DNA from: G965276675 sp965276675
GTDB lineage: Bacteria > Acidobacteriota > Terriglobia > Terriglobales > Acidobacteriaceae
Reading direction: 5' to 3'
DNA length: 64,000 nt
NCBI GenBank assembly: GCA_965276675.1
Contig: OZ255624.1
Coordinates: 2,790,001 to 2,854,000 of the forward strand
The notes under the pieces are model-generated. The model was not told where the DNA came from, ran no database searches, and worked only from the letters and a program-made list of their open reading frames with translations. Positions 9,453 to 18,477 of this stretch are shown here, in pieces. Position 1 is the first letter of the stretch. Every line of letters starts with the position of its first letter. Made by a program: the position numbers and the translations under genes.

Positions 9453-10778
9453 ATGGCGTCTTCCTTCACCCGCTCGGCCTTTGCCCGCGTCAGCCAACTG
9501 GCGGCGCAGCGGCGCGTCCATCAGGCCTTCCGTTGGTTCCACCTGAACGATGGCCGGCTGCTGGAATGGCAGGCAGCGATCACCGCTATCCCCGCGCCTC
9601 CCTTTGGCGAGGCCGCGCGCGCGCAGTGGCTCCAGGCGCAGTTCCTCGCCATCGGTCTCGCAGAGGTCGAGATCGACGCGGAAGGCAACGTGCTGGGCCG
9701 TCTCTCTCCAGCCACCGCCTCCTCTCTTTCCCAGAGTTCGCCGCGTGATGCGGTAGTGCTTTCAGCTCATATCGATACGGTCTTCCCTCCCGACACCCCC
9801 ATCGCTCCTCAAATCTCCGGCAAACGCCTTACCGCACCCGGCGCCTGTGACAACGCGGCGGGCGTCACTGGCCTGCTCGCCGTGGCATCGGCCCTGATCG
9901 ACGCGGAGATTGATCTCGGCTGTGACCTTCTCTTTATCGGCAATGTGGGCGAAGAGGGTGAGGGCGATCTACGCGGAATGCGTCATTTTTATACGGCGTT
10001 CCCCAACCGGGAACTGATCGTCGCGCATCTCGTGCTCGATGGCGCGGGCACGGAGGTCGCCGTCACAGAAGCCCTGGGCAGCCGCCGCTTTCTGGTCACC
10101 GTCACCGGTCCCGGCGGCCACTCCTGGACGGATGCCGGCGCACCCAACCCGATCGCCATCCTCAGCTCGGCCATCGCGGAGCTCGCCGGACTGACGCTGC
10201 CATCCGCACCACGTACCACGCTGAATATCGGCACCATCGAGGGCGGCAGCTCGGTCAATGCCATTCCCGAAAGCGCCGCCGCACGCTTCGATCTACGCTC
10301 CACCAGTCCGGAGCAGATGATCCGCCTGGAGACCGAGCTGCACCGGGCGGTTGAGGAAGCCGTGATGCGCGCCAATGCCGCCGCTCCCGTGCGATCTGGA
10401 AGCCGGAGCCGTTCCCCAGCCGCTGCCTTTACCGGAGCCGCCTTTATTGGGGCTGCCAGCTACAACGGTGCCGCCAGCTACAACATAAACCGCATCGGCG
10501 ACCGTCCGGCGGGGCGACTGCCTGAGGATTCCACTCTCTTTGAGTCCTTACGCGCGGTCGACCGGCACCTGTCCATTCACACCGAGGTGCGCGTAGCCTC
10601 GACGGACGCTAACATCCCGCTCTCACTGGGCGTTCCTGCCGTCAGTCTTGGCGCAGGTGGCGAGGGCGGCGGCATACACACGCGCAACGAATGGTATGAC
10701 GCTACAAATCGCGAGCTCGCGCTCAAGCGCATTCTGCTGCTGCTGCTCGAAGTGGCCGATTGCGGCGACCTCAGCTAA
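9453..10778 (+). CDS. M20-family zinc metallopeptidase
   Basis: 441 residues with the M20 peptidase signature: SAHIDTVFPPD (His106 and the following Asp), PGACDNAAG with the bridging Asp133, and FIGNVGEEGEGDL with the Glu pair 167-168. The dimerisation domain begins near GPGGHSWTDAG and the C-terminal metal His is in GGGIHTRNEW. It probably hydrolyses dipeptides or tripeptides in the cytoplasm. Oddity: residues ~310-350 hold a low-complexity insert (GSRSRSPAAAF, then GAAFIGAASYNGAASYN) made of short near-repeats inside the lid domain. The gene overlaps the upstream end of the next reading frame, and the likely start of the next gene lies 60 bp downstream of its stop. Confidence 0.88.
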   Translation: MASSFTRSAFARVSQLAAQRRVHQAFRWFHLNDGRLLEWQAAITAIPAPPFGEAARAQWLQAQFLAIGLAEVEIDAEGNVLGRLSPATASSLSQSSPRDAVVLSAHIDTVFPPDTPIAPQISGKRLTAPGACDNAAGVTGLLAVASALIDAEIDLGCDLLFIGNVGEEGEGDLRGMRHFYTAFPNRELIVAHLVLDGAGTEVAVTEALGSRRFLVTVTGPGGHSWTDAGAPNPIAILSSAIAELAGLTLPSAPRTTLNIGTIEGGSSVNAIPESAAARFDLRSTSPEQMIRLETELHRAVEEAVMRANAAAPVRSGSRSRSPAAAFTGAAFIGAASYNGAASYNINRIGDRPAGRLPEDSTLFESLRAVDRHLSIHTEVRVASTDANIPLSLGVPAVSLGAGGEGGGIHTRNEWYDATNRELALKRILLLLLEVADCGDLS

Positions 10779-10837
10779 GCAGACCCGCTCGCCGCGAACG
10801 CGTCCCGCAGAAAATCACGGCTGATACACTCCCGCAC

Positions 10838-12574
10838 ATGCGCCTCTTTGCCCTGCTCGCGCTGCTCCCTCTGGCCGCAACCGCCCATGCGCAATCGAGC
10901 CAGCCGGCCGACGCCATTTACTATCACGGCGATATTCTGACCGGCATTGGCCTGAACGCTGCCGCGCCTGAGCGCGTGACGGCCATTGCGGTGCGCGGGG
11001 GGGTAATCGCCGCCACGGGCACGGATGCCGCCGTTCTGAAGCTGAAAGGGCCGAAGACCCAGCTCATCGATCTGGCCGGCGCCTTCGCCATGCCCGGCAT
11101 CAACGACGCGCATACCCACATGGCAGAGGCCGGGCAGCGCAAGCTCTCGGTCGATCTCACGGGGAGCCGCTCGCTCCCGGAGATGAAGGAGCGCGTTGCG
11201 ACCGCGGCACACTCCGCGCCACCTGGCAAGTGGCTGACCGGCGGAGGCTGGGACCACACGCTCTGGGCGACTCGGACCCTGCCCACCCGCGCGGACCTCG
11301 ATGCAGTGACCGGCGATCATCCCGCGGCGTTCAGCCGTGTGGACGGCCACATTCTTGTCGCAAACTCCGCTGCCTTACGCGCCGCTGGCGTGACCGGTGC
11401 GACACCCGACCCGCAGGGCGGCAAAATCGACAAAGATGGGAGCGGGCAACCGACCGGCATCGTCCGCGACACGGCGACGGCACAGATCTACAAGGCCGTC
11501 CCGCCGCCCACACAAGAGGAAAGAAGGCGCGCGTTGGAACTCGCGCTGGCCGATGCCGCCGCCCACGGCGTTACCAGCGTGCAGGACAACTCCCCCTGGG
11601 AGGACTTCCTGGTCTTAGAAGAGTTGGAGCGCGCCGGACACTTGCCCGTGCGCGTCTCCGAATGGCTGGCCTTTAACGACCCTGTCGCTACGCTTGAGGC
11701 GCATCGGGCGGCGCACCAGGCGGGTGACCGCATGCTGCACACCGGCATGCTCAAGGGCTTCATGGATGGGTCTTTGGGATCCAGAACGGCCGCGCTGAAC
11801 GCGCCCTATAGCGACGATCCGGGAAACAGCGGGCTGCCCTACTACAAGCAACCCGAGCTCGACGCAATGGCGAAGGAGCGTGCCGCTGCCCGCTTTCAGA
11901 TTGGCTTGCATGCGATAGGCGATCGAGCGGTAGGTATGGCGCTGAACGCCTTCACCGCCGCTGACCCGGTCTGGAAATCCGAAGATACGCGCACGTCCGG
12001 CGATCCATCCAGCGGCGACGCGCAAACAGTGATCGATCACCTAAAAGAACGCCCTCGCATCGAGCATTCGCAAGTCGCCGACCCCAAGGACTTCGACCGT
12101 TACAAGCAGCTCAATGTCATCGCCTCCATGCAGCCCAACCATCTGCTTACCGACATGGCCTGGGCCGAAGCCCGCCTCGGCCCGGCGCGCGCCCGCTACT
12201 CCTACGCCTGGAAGAGCTTCCTCGACCATGGCGTGCCGCTCGCCTTTGGGACGGATTACCCGGTCGAGCCCATCACGCCCTTTCGCGGCATCTACTCCGC
12301 GGTCACGCGTATGAACGAAGCCGGGACACAGACATACTTCCCCGAGGAAAAGCTGACCATCGGCCAGGCTCTATACGCCTATACGCAAGGGTCGGCTTAC
12401 GCCGAGTTTTCTGAGAGCTACAAAGGGAAGCTCGCGCCCGGCTTTGTCGCCGATTTCATTGTGCTCGACCGCGATCTCACCCGCATTCCACCGCGCGATA
12501 TCCTCGGCGCCCAGGTGCTGCGCACCGTCGCGGGTGGCAAGCCTGTCTATTTCGCGAATGTGAAGGCGCGCTAG
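10838..12574 (+). CDS. Exported YtcJ-like amidohydrolase
   Basis: 578 residues from ATG 10838, chosen because it opens with a clear signal peptide (MRLFALLALLPLAATAHAQ). The body matches metal-dependent amidohydrolases of the YtcJ/DUF1425 group: GAFAMPGINDAHTHMAE (the H-x-H metal pair), GLHAIGDRAVGMALNAF (His ligand), a C-terminal FGTDYPVEPITPFRGI (Asp ligand) and the closing LAPGFVADFIVLDRDL. Family members hydrolyse amides or N-formyl groups; the substrate here is unknown. The 60-bp gap to the M20 peptidase and common strand suggest co-transcription, which would fit a role in degrading exogenous peptides or amides. Confidence 0.88.
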   Translation: MRLFALLALLPLAATAHAQSSQPADAIYYHGDILTGIGLNAAAPERVTAIAVRGGVIAATGTDAAVLKLKGPKTQLIDLAGAFAMPGINDAHTHMAEAGQRKLSVDLTGSRSLPEMKERVATAAHSAPPGKWLTGGGWDHTLWATRTLPTRADLDAVTGDHPAAFSRVDGHILVANSAALRAAGVTGATPDPQGGKIDKDGSGQPTGIVRDTATAQIYKAVPPPTQEERRRALELALADAAAHGVTSVQDNSPWEDFLVLEELERAGHLPVRVSEWLAFNDPVATLEAHRAAHQAGDRMLHTGMLKGFMDGSLGSRTAALNAPYSDDPGNSGLPYYKQPELDAMAKERAAARFQIGLHAIGDRAVGMALNAFTAADPVWKSEDTRTSGDPSSGDAQTVIDHLKERPRIEHSQVADPKDFDRYKQLNVIASMQPNHLLTDMAWAEARLGPARARYSYAWKSFLDHGVPLAFGTDYPVEPITPFRGIYSAVTRMNEAGTQTYFPEEKLTIGQALYAYTQGSAYAEFSESYKGKLAPGFVADFIVLDRDLTRIPPRDILGAQVLRTVAGGKPVYFANVKAR

Positions 12575-12595
12575 AATTGTCGCATTGGAGGCGGC

Positions 12596-13105
12596 ATGGC
12601 AACGACGACATCCATCCCCATCGAGGTGTACCTCAAGACCTCCTACCATCCCGATTGCGACTACATTGATGGCGAGGTAGAGGAGCGGAACTTGGGCGAA
12701 CGGGAACACGCACGGTTACAAATGGCAATTGCAGGCTTTTTTTATGCACGGGCTAAGGAGTGGAATGTCGACGTTCTACCGGAGCAGCGCGTCCGTGTGT
12801 CGCCAATTAAGGTGCGCATACCTGACGTCTGCATCATCCGGCTCGATCTTCCATACGAGCGCGTCATTACCGTCCCGCCACTTGTCGTAGTTGAAGTCCT
12901 CTCGCCAGAGGACCGCGTGCGACGATACAACGAGAGACTGGAAGATTATCGCGGGATGGGTGTCAAGAACATCTGGGTGGTCGACCCGGAAACCCGCACC
13001 GGCTATGACTGGAACGCAGGCTGGCACGAGACCGAGCACTTCCACGCGGAAGGGACGCCGGTTCACCTCGACCTCCCGGCCATCTTCGCGGGCCTGCCGC
13101 AGTAG
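12596..13105 (+). CDS. Uma2-family (DUF820) PD-(D/E)xK-fold protein
   Basis: 169 residues. DUF820/Uma2 features are present: SYHPDCDYIDGEVEERN near the N-terminus, VRIPDVCIIRLD (the PD of PD-(D/E)xK), VVEVLSPEDR (the E-x-L strand) and MGVKNIWVVDPETRTGYDW. The fold is that of a restriction-type nuclease, but the biological role is not established; many are thought to be linked to mobile DNA. It starts 21 bp after the amidohydrolase with a GGAGGCGGC ribosome site. The next gene starts 32 bp later, so all three may be one transcript. No partner is visible. Confidence 0.85.
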   Translation: MATTTSIPIEVYLKTSYHPDCDYIDGEVEERNLGEREHARLQMAIAGFFYARAKEWNVDVLPEQRVRVSPIKVRIPDVCIIRLDLPYERVITVPPLVVVEVLSPEDRVRRYNERLEDYRGMGVKNIWVVDPETRTGYDWNAGWHETEHFHAEGTPVHLDLPAIFAGLPQ

Positions 13106-13137
13106 CTCACGACCGGCAGCGTCGCACCACCCACCCC

Positions 13138-14073
13138 ATGTCCCGTTCAGCAAAAGCGCACCTGCTCCTGCTGCTCACCGTCGCGGTCTGGGGAGCGACC
13201 TTTGTCATCGTCAAAGATGCGCTTGCGGATACCTCGCCGCTACTCTTCAACTTTCTCCGCATGGCGATCGCGACTCTCGCCCTGGCGGCTGTCTATCATC
13301 GCCAGCTGCGGTCCTATCACCTTCTCACCCGGGCTCACGTAATTGCCGGAGCTGTTGTGGGGCTATGCCTGGCAATGGGCTATCAGTTCCAGACCGTCGG
13401 TTTGGCACGCACCACGCCAGCTAAATCCGCCTTCATCACCGGCCTGGTCGTTGTGCTGGTGCCGCTGCTCTCCGCCGTTCCCTTTCTCCGTTCACCCGGC
13501 CTGCGGGGACCACGCCCCAACGCAATCGCCGGGGCGGTTCTCGCCTTCGCCGGCATACTGCTGCTGACCACGCCCCCGCACACCGCCTGGCGGTCGCTCT
13601 TTGCGACGATCACGCTGGGCGATTGGCTTACCCTGGTCTGCGCGCTCGGCTTCGCGCTTCATGTGCTTGCGCTGGCCCACTATGCGCCGCGCATACCACT
13701 GGCTCCATTGACTATATTGCAGATCGGCTTCTGCGCGCTCTACATGGCGATCACGCTGCCCCTCTTCGAACACCCCTTCCTCCACCTCACGCCGCGTCTG
13801 GTCTTTGCGCTGCTCGCCGCGGCGCTGCTAGCAACAGCAGCCGCGTTCACCGTGCAGTCATGGGCACAACAACGTATGCCCGCCACGCACACGGCGCTCA
13901 TTCTCGCGCTGGAGCCAGTCTTCGCTTCCCTCACCGCCTTCTTCTTTCTTGGCGAATACCTCTCAGCCCGGGCGGCCGCCGGAGCCGCGCTGATCCTCAC
14001 CGGCATCGCACTCACTGAATTGGCACCGCTGCGCGGCACGCCCACCGCGCACGAGGGCATGCAGCTCAAATAG
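13138..14073 (+). CDS. EamA/DMT-family transporter
   Basis: 311 residues with ten hydrophobic segments in two five-helix EamA repeats, opening with AVWGATFVIVKDAL and the second repeat with QRMPATHTALILALEPVF. This is the drug/metabolite transporter layout; such carriers export metabolites or amino acids. The start ATG 13138 lies 32 bp after the Uma2 gene. The substrate is not determinable. The 250 bp to the next gene contain a degenerate direct repeat (TCCAGAAAAGACG and TTTCAGAAAAGACG near 14280-14312) just upstream of the protease gene. Confidence 0.85.
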   Translation: MSRSAKAHLLLLLTVAVWGATFVIVKDALADTSPLLFNFLRMAIATLALAAVYHRQLRSYHLLTRAHVIAGAVVGLCLAMGYQFQTVGLARTTPAKSAFITGLVVVLVPLLSAVPFLRSPGLRGPRPNAIAGAVLAFAGILLLTTPPHTAWRSLFATITLGDWLTLVCALGFALHVLALAHYAPRIPLAPLTILQIGFCALYMAITLPLFEHPFLHLTPRLVFALLAAALLATAAAFTVQSWAQQRMPATHTALILALEPVFASLTAFFFLGEYLSARAAAGAALILTGIALTELAPLRGTPTAHEGMQLK

Positions 14074-14323
14074 AGCTTCGCGGCAATATAGTTTCAGGCG
14101 GTTGCCCTGAGACGGAATTCTCCATCTCGCGTCTAATCAACCAAGTCATGCAGTTGCCCGTCAACTAAGCCAGGCAAATGCCGGACCGGCGTACCCCTCT
14201 CGCTATACTGCAGATGGGGAATAAATTTAAGCATTGAGAGTACCTCCGAGCCCGCGTAGAAAGCCCGGCTCCAGAGCTGTTCCAGAAAAGACGCTGTTTC
14301 AGAAAAGACGAGGTTAGACCTGC

Positions 14324-16000
14324 ATGAATTCTCTGCTAGGGCGGCTCAGATTGAACCGTCTCGCTCCCATCTTCGTAATCCTCGTGACGCTCACCGCCGG
14401 TATCCTTATCGGCTCCGTAGCCGTGCATGGCGTCAAGGGCAAAGAGGGTCAGGTGAACAGCTCTGACGCCACCCCCCTCAAGATACCGAATCCAGTCCAG
14501 CTCTCCAACCAGTTCTCGCAGATCGCGAAAGAGGTGGGCCCGGCGGTCGTTAATATCAACACCGAGCAGATCCCGCATCAAGCCGCCAATCGCAGCCGCC
14601 GTCGCGGTATGCACCCCATGCCGCAGGATCCCCCGGACAACGGCAACGGTGATAACGGAGACGGCGGTGATCAGGGGCAGGACCAGGGTCCCGGCCAGGG
14701 AGGTCAGGGTGACTTCCAGGACTTCTTCAACCGCTTCTTTGGCGGGCAGGGTGGCGGTGGCGGGCAGGGCCCTGGCATGGGTGGCGATGGCGGTGGCGTG
14801 CGCGAGTCGCTCGGCTCCGGCTTTATCGTCGATCCCCGCGGCTACATTCTGACCAACAATCACGTCGTCGACAAGGCCGACAAGATCTACGTCAAGCTCT
14901 CGACCGATTCCGATGATTCATTGGACAAGGGCCGCCTCGCAAAGGTGGTGGGCGTCGATCCCGATACCGATGTTGCCGTGATCAAGATCGACACCAATAC
15001 CCCGCTTCCCACCGTGAAGCTGGGCAACTCCGATTCTGAAGAGGTAGGTGACTGGGTGATCGCACTCGGCAGCCCTTTCGGCCTCTCGAAGACCGTGACG
15101 GCCGGCATTGTCTCCGCCAAGAATCGCAGCATTGAGCCTGGAGCCAAGGGGCAGTTCCAGCATTTCATCCAGACCGATGCGGCAATCAACCCCGGCAACT
15201 CGGGTGGTCCACTGCTCAACATGAACGGTCAGGTCATCGGCATCAACACTGCGATCTACACACAGTCCGCCGGCTACCAGGGCATCGGCTTCGCCATGCC
15301 ATCGAATACCGTGATTGCAACCTATAACGACCTCATCGGCCCGGCGCACAAAGTTGTCCGTGGGTCGATCGGCATCAGCTTCCAGCCGCAGCTACCCAGT
15401 GCGGTCGGCCGCGTCTATGGCTTCAAGTCAGGCGTGCTGGTCAACAGCGTCTCCAAAAACGGTGGCGCGGAGCAGGCAGGTCTCAAGCCAGGCGACATCA
15501 TCACTTCTGTGGACGGTCAATCCGTGAAGGATGGCGATGCTCTGGTCACAGTCGTCTCCGCCAAGCATCCGGGTGAGTCGGTCAAGCTCGGTTACATGCG
15601 CAACGGGAAGCAGGACACAGCCAACGTCGTCATCCAGGACCGCTCCAAACTCTACCCGGCTCAGGGCAACGGCGGCGAAGCGCAGAACGACAACACTCCC
15701 AACACTCCCGACGTAGGCCAGGAGAAGCTCGGCGTCACCGTCACAGCAGTACCGCAGCAGCTTCAATCCAAAGTGCACGGCGTCATCATCCAGGATGTCA
15801 AGCCGGGCTCGTTCGCGGACGAAGCGGGTCTGGCTGCGGGCGCGGCGATCACGGAGATCAACAAGATGCCGGTGAACACCAAGGAGGACTTCAATCGCAT
15901 CGTCTCGGGTTTGAAGTCAGGCCAGGATGTGGTCTTCAAGATGGTAGATCCTCGTGACCCAACCGGTGGTAGCACACTCAGAGGCGGTACCCTTCCGTAA
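14324..16000 (+). CDS. HtrA/Deg-family periplasmic serine protease with two PDZ domains
   Basis: 558 residues. An N-terminal membrane anchor (IFVILVTLTAGILIG, residues 16-30) is followed by the trypsin-like domain with catalytic His180 (TNNHVVDK), Asp216 (DPDTDVAVI) and Ser293 (NPGNSGGPL). Two PDZ domains follow: the first near residues 345-440 (GVLVNSVSKNGGAEQAGLKPGD) and the second near 465-550 (GVIIQDVKPGSFADEAGLAAG). Family role: degradation and refolding of damaged envelope proteins. Unusual feature: a Gly/Asp/Gln-rich linker (residues 100-160, GDNGDGGDQGQDQGPGQGGQGD) is inserted where Deg proteins have the LA loop; it is longer and more Gly-rich than usual. The reason for it is unknown. 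Confidence 0.93.
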   Translation: MNSLLGRLRLNRLAPIFVILVTLTAGILIGSVAVHGVKGKEGQVNSSDATPLKIPNPVQLSNQFSQIAKEVGPAVVNINTEQIPHQAANRSRRRGMHPMPQDPPDNGNGDNGDGGDQGQDQGPGQGGQGDFQDFFNRFFGGQGGGGGQGPGMGGDGGGVRESLGSGFIVDPRGYILTNNHVVDKADKIYVKLSTDSDDSLDKGRLAKVVGVDPDTDVAVIKIDTNTPLPTVKLGNSDSEEVGDWVIALGSPFGLSKTVTAGIVSAKNRSIEPGAKGQFQHFIQTDAAINPGNSGGPLLNMNGQVIGINTAIYTQSAGYQGIGFAMPSNTVIATYNDLIGPAHKVVRGSIGISFQPQLPSAVGRVYGFKSGVLVNSVSKNGGAEQAGLKPGDIITSVDGQSVKDGDALVTVVSAKHPGESVKLGYMRNGKQDTANVVIQDRSKLYPAQGNGGEAQNDNTPNTPDVGQEKLGVTVTAVPQQLQSKVHGVIIQDVKPGSFADEAGLAAGAAITEINKMPVNTKEDFNRIVSGLKSGQDVVFKMVDPRDPTGGSTLRGGTLP

Positions 16001-16139
16001 GGAAGCGTTACTTCCGTTCAGGTTACCGGCATCTGCAACTTTAGCGGATGCCGGTTTCCTTCTTCTTGCGTTGTCTTCGCAATGCCGTTACTCTCTCGAA
16101 AGTCGGCAAGAAAATTCTTTGACACCAAAGGTACTCAGC

Positions 16140-16625
16140 ATGATTCGAGTCTCCGCGGGCCGCACGCTGGTCCTCATCGCCGCTCTCTCGGTCACCCCGG
16201 CATTCGGCAGCCGTACGCACCACGCACCCACCGCAGGCCACGCACACTCCAGCCTAGCGCACCGCGCCCGCAAAGCCTTCGCTAGCCGCCTGGCTCGCGT
16301 ATCCAAGCCGGTGGGGCAACGCGGCATCGCCCCCGAGCGCGCCACCGAGATCCAGAGCGCGCTGATCCGCGAGAATTACATGAGCGGCACCCCAACTGGC
16401 CAGTGGGACACCGAGACCGAAATGGCGATGCAGAAATTCCAGTCCGACCACGGCTGGCAGACCAAGCTCACCCCTGACTCCCGCGCCCTGATCAAGCTGG
16501 GCCTGGGCCCGAATGCGAGCACCGGAACACCGGCACCCGTTCCCAGCAACAGCTTCATGCACTCCGGCGCAACGCCAGTGCCCGAATCCGGGACATTGGC
16601 GACAATTCACTCGATCGCAAACTAG
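16140..16625 (+). CDS. Small exported peptidoglycan-binding-domain protein
   Basis: 161 residues from ATG 16140. An N-terminal segment (RVSAGRTLVLIAALSVTPAFG) looks like a signal peptide. After a basic His/Arg/Ala-rich linker comes a PG_binding_1-type domain near residues 65-120: QSALIRENYMSGTPTGQWD, then AMQKFQSDHGW. Such domains bind peptidoglycan or are part of larger cell-wall enzymes; no catalytic domain is seen here. It follows the HtrA protease by 139 bp and ends in a strong terminator (16645-16674). A longer in-frame reading upstream overlaps the protease gene and is not preferred. Function inferred only from the domain. Confidence 0.82.
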   Translation: MIRVSAGRTLVLIAALSVTPAFGSRTHHAPTAGHAHSSLAHRARKAFASRLARVSKPVGQRGIAPERATEIQSALIRENYMSGTPTGQWDTETEMAMQKFQSDHGWQTKLTPDSRALIKLGLGPNASTGTPAPVPSNSFMHSGATPVPESGTLATIHSIAN

Positions 16626-16644
16626 TTTTAGCTGCTTGGACAGC

Positions 16645-16674
16645 AAAAGGCCTGAGTAAACACTCAGGCCTTTT
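16645..16674 (+). terminator. Rho-independent terminator
   Basis: A perfect 13-bp stem (AAAAGGCCTGAGT / ACTCAGGCCTTTT) with a four-base loop, ending in a T run, lies directly after the stop of the peptidoglycan-binding gene. Because the stem is flanked by A's on the left and T's on the right it could work in both directions. Confidence 0.9.
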
Positions 16675-16713
16675 CTCTTACTGTAAGCATAATGCTCGTC
16701 TTTGCCGCCTCGC

Positions 16714-16936
16714 TTATCGTGTCGCCCGACGAGTCAATACGGGGAGCCCCCTCCACTTACGAGCTCCATGTAACACCCGAAGGATCTGCAATCCCCCGTC
16801 CTTAACTAGGTAGGCGACCACTTTGTGCGGCAGGCCGTTTCATCTCTTCGGTAGCTAATTGGAAAGCTGCTTTCAAGTCGGAAGGGACGCGAAACTGAAA
16901 TTCTTCTTCTTGAGGATGGCTATCTGTTCCAGGCAT
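16714..16936 (-). pseudogene. Remnant of a toxin-antitoxin pair: antitoxin 5' end joined to toxin 3' end
   Basis: On the minus strand an ATG at 16936 opens a frame (MPGTDSHPQEEEFQFRVPSD, then LKAAFQLATEEMKRPAAQ) that resembles the N-terminal half of ribbon-helix-helix antitoxins of RelE/ParE-type pairs. It then breaks off into a short tail and stops at 16802. In the +1 frame from about 16821 to the stop at 16714 the reading is VVAYLVKDGGLQILRVLHG, then ARKWRGL, which closely resembles the C-terminus of ParE/RelE-type toxins (the ILRVLHG-R pattern). The middle of both genes is missing. Inference: an internal deletion fused the two genes; both are non-functional. Confidence 0.6.
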
Positions 16937-17044
16937 TGAGAAACCCTCGCACCCATTGCGAGTCTGCCGAGAGGATGCACTCCAGATGCGCTCGGCAGGT
17001 GAAGCGAACTCCTATCCTACTCGGTTGATCGCAGAGCACCTTTC

Positions 17045-18340
17045 CTACTCTTCCCCCCGCAGCAGATCCTTCATCGTCTCGCGCCGCCGGATGACGCGCG
17101 CCCTACGCCCATCCACCAGCACCTCTGCGGCACGCGGACGCGAGTTGTAATTAGAGCTCAGCGACATCCCGTAGGCGCCAGCATCCAGGACGGCAACGAG
17201 ATCGCCGGCCCTGAGCTCCGCAATGCTGCGGTCGCGGGCGAAAAAGTCCCCCGTCTCACAGACCGGCCCCACGATGTCCGCCACCCACTCGCTTGCCTCT
17301 CGGCGTCGCTGCACTGGTACGATTTCGTGGTGCGCCCCGTAGAGCGCTGGACGGATCAAGTCGTTCATGCCGGCATCCGTGACCACGAAGCGCTTGGCGC
17401 CGTTTTCCTTCACAAACAAGACGCGGCTGACGAGCGCCCCTGCCTGCGCCACGATGAACCTACCCGGCTCCAGCAAGAGCCTGACCGGCAAATCCCCCAG
17501 CGCGCTCTTCAGCGCTGCGGCATACGCTGCGACCTGCGCGTCAGGATCGAAGGCCGCCACATCGATTCCCTCCGTGTAGTCGATCCCCAGGCCACCGCCG
17601 GCGTCCACCGAGCGGATCGCGATGCCCTCGCTCCGCAGCTCCCGTACCAGACCGGCAGCGCGGCCTAAAGCCGCTCCAAACGGCTCTGCGCTGCGAATCT
17701 GCGAACCAATGTGCACGCTGATACCATACGGCTCCAGCCACTTCGACTTCGCCGCTCGCCGGTACACATCGCCAGCCAACTTGATGTCGATGCCGAACTT
17801 ATGTTCGCGCAGCCCAGTCGAGATATACGGATGTGTCTCGGCGAAGACATCCGGGTTCACCCGCAGCGCAATCCGTGCCTTGGTCCGCCGCTGGCTCGCG
17901 CGTTCGGCCAACAGCTCCAGCTCCGCCTCGCTCTCCACATTAAAGAGCAGAATTCCGGCCCGGAGCGCCTCGTCCATCTCCGCGACGGTCTTGCCCACGC
18001 CGGAGAAGACGGTACGCGCGGCCGCCCGCTTGTTCACGCGCAGCACCCGCTCGAGCTCGCCGCCCGAAACGATATCGAAGCCCGCCTTCTCGCCATCCAC
18101 CAGCTTCAGCAGACCGAGGGTCGAGCTGGCCTTAACGGCATAACACAGCAGGTGATGGCGATCGGCAAAGTGCTTCCGAAAGAGCCGGACTCGCTCGCGG
18201 ATCTGCTCCGCGCCATACACGTAAAGCGGCGTTCCATGCCGCTCGGCAAGCCGCGCTACCGAGGTGCGATCGCAATAGAGCGAACCACACTTGTCGTAGA
18301 AAAACGGCCGGGAAACTTTGCGCTTTTTCGAAGAAGCCAA
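17045..18340 (-). CDS. lysA: Diaminopimelate decarboxylase
   Basis: 431 residues, PLP-dependent fold-type III decarboxylase, last step of lysine biosynthesis (meso-diaminopimelate to lysine). The Schiff-base lysine is Lys70 in LLCYAVKASSTL. Other marks: FGIDIKLAGD, SVHIGSQIRSAEPF (HIGSQ), GGGLGIDYTEG, LEPGRFIVAQAG and, at the active-site Cys segment, GPVCETGDFFARDR followed by DAGAYGMSLSSNYNSRPRAA. Length and motif order are normal. It stands alone with no other lysine genes near. Ribosome site is weak. Regulated presumably by lysine but no riboswitch is evident. Confidence 0.95.
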   Translation of the reverse strand: MASSKKRKVSRPFFYDKCGSLYCDRTSVARLAERHGTPLYVYGAEQIRERVRLFRKHFADRHHLLCYAVKASSTLGLLKLVDGEKAGFDIVSGGELERVLRVNKRAAARTVFSGVGKTVAEMDEALRAGILLFNVESEAELELLAERASQRRTKARIALRVNPDVFAETHPYISTGLREHKFGIDIKLAGDVYRRAAKSKWLEPYGISVHIGSQIRSAEPFGAALGRAAGLVRELRSEGIAIRSVDAGGGLGIDYTEGIDVAAFDPDAQVAAYAAALKSALGDLPVRLLLEPGRFIVAQAGALVSRVLFVKENGAKRFVVTDAGMNDLIRPALYGAHHEIVPVQRRREASEWVADIVGPVCETGDFFARDRSIAELRAGDLVAVLDAGAYGMSLSSNYNSRPRAAEVLVDGRRARVIRRRETMKDLLRGEE

Positions 18341-18477
18341 CTGTCGAGGTATCCAGTGCGCGTGAAGTTAGAACACCAGGTGTGACAATAGCATGCGAAG
18401 TTGCGGCGGAAGCTTGCGTTACCCTGCGTACATTGCGGTGATTCTGTGAGTTCAGCTCGCAAGAGCTCAGAGTACCC

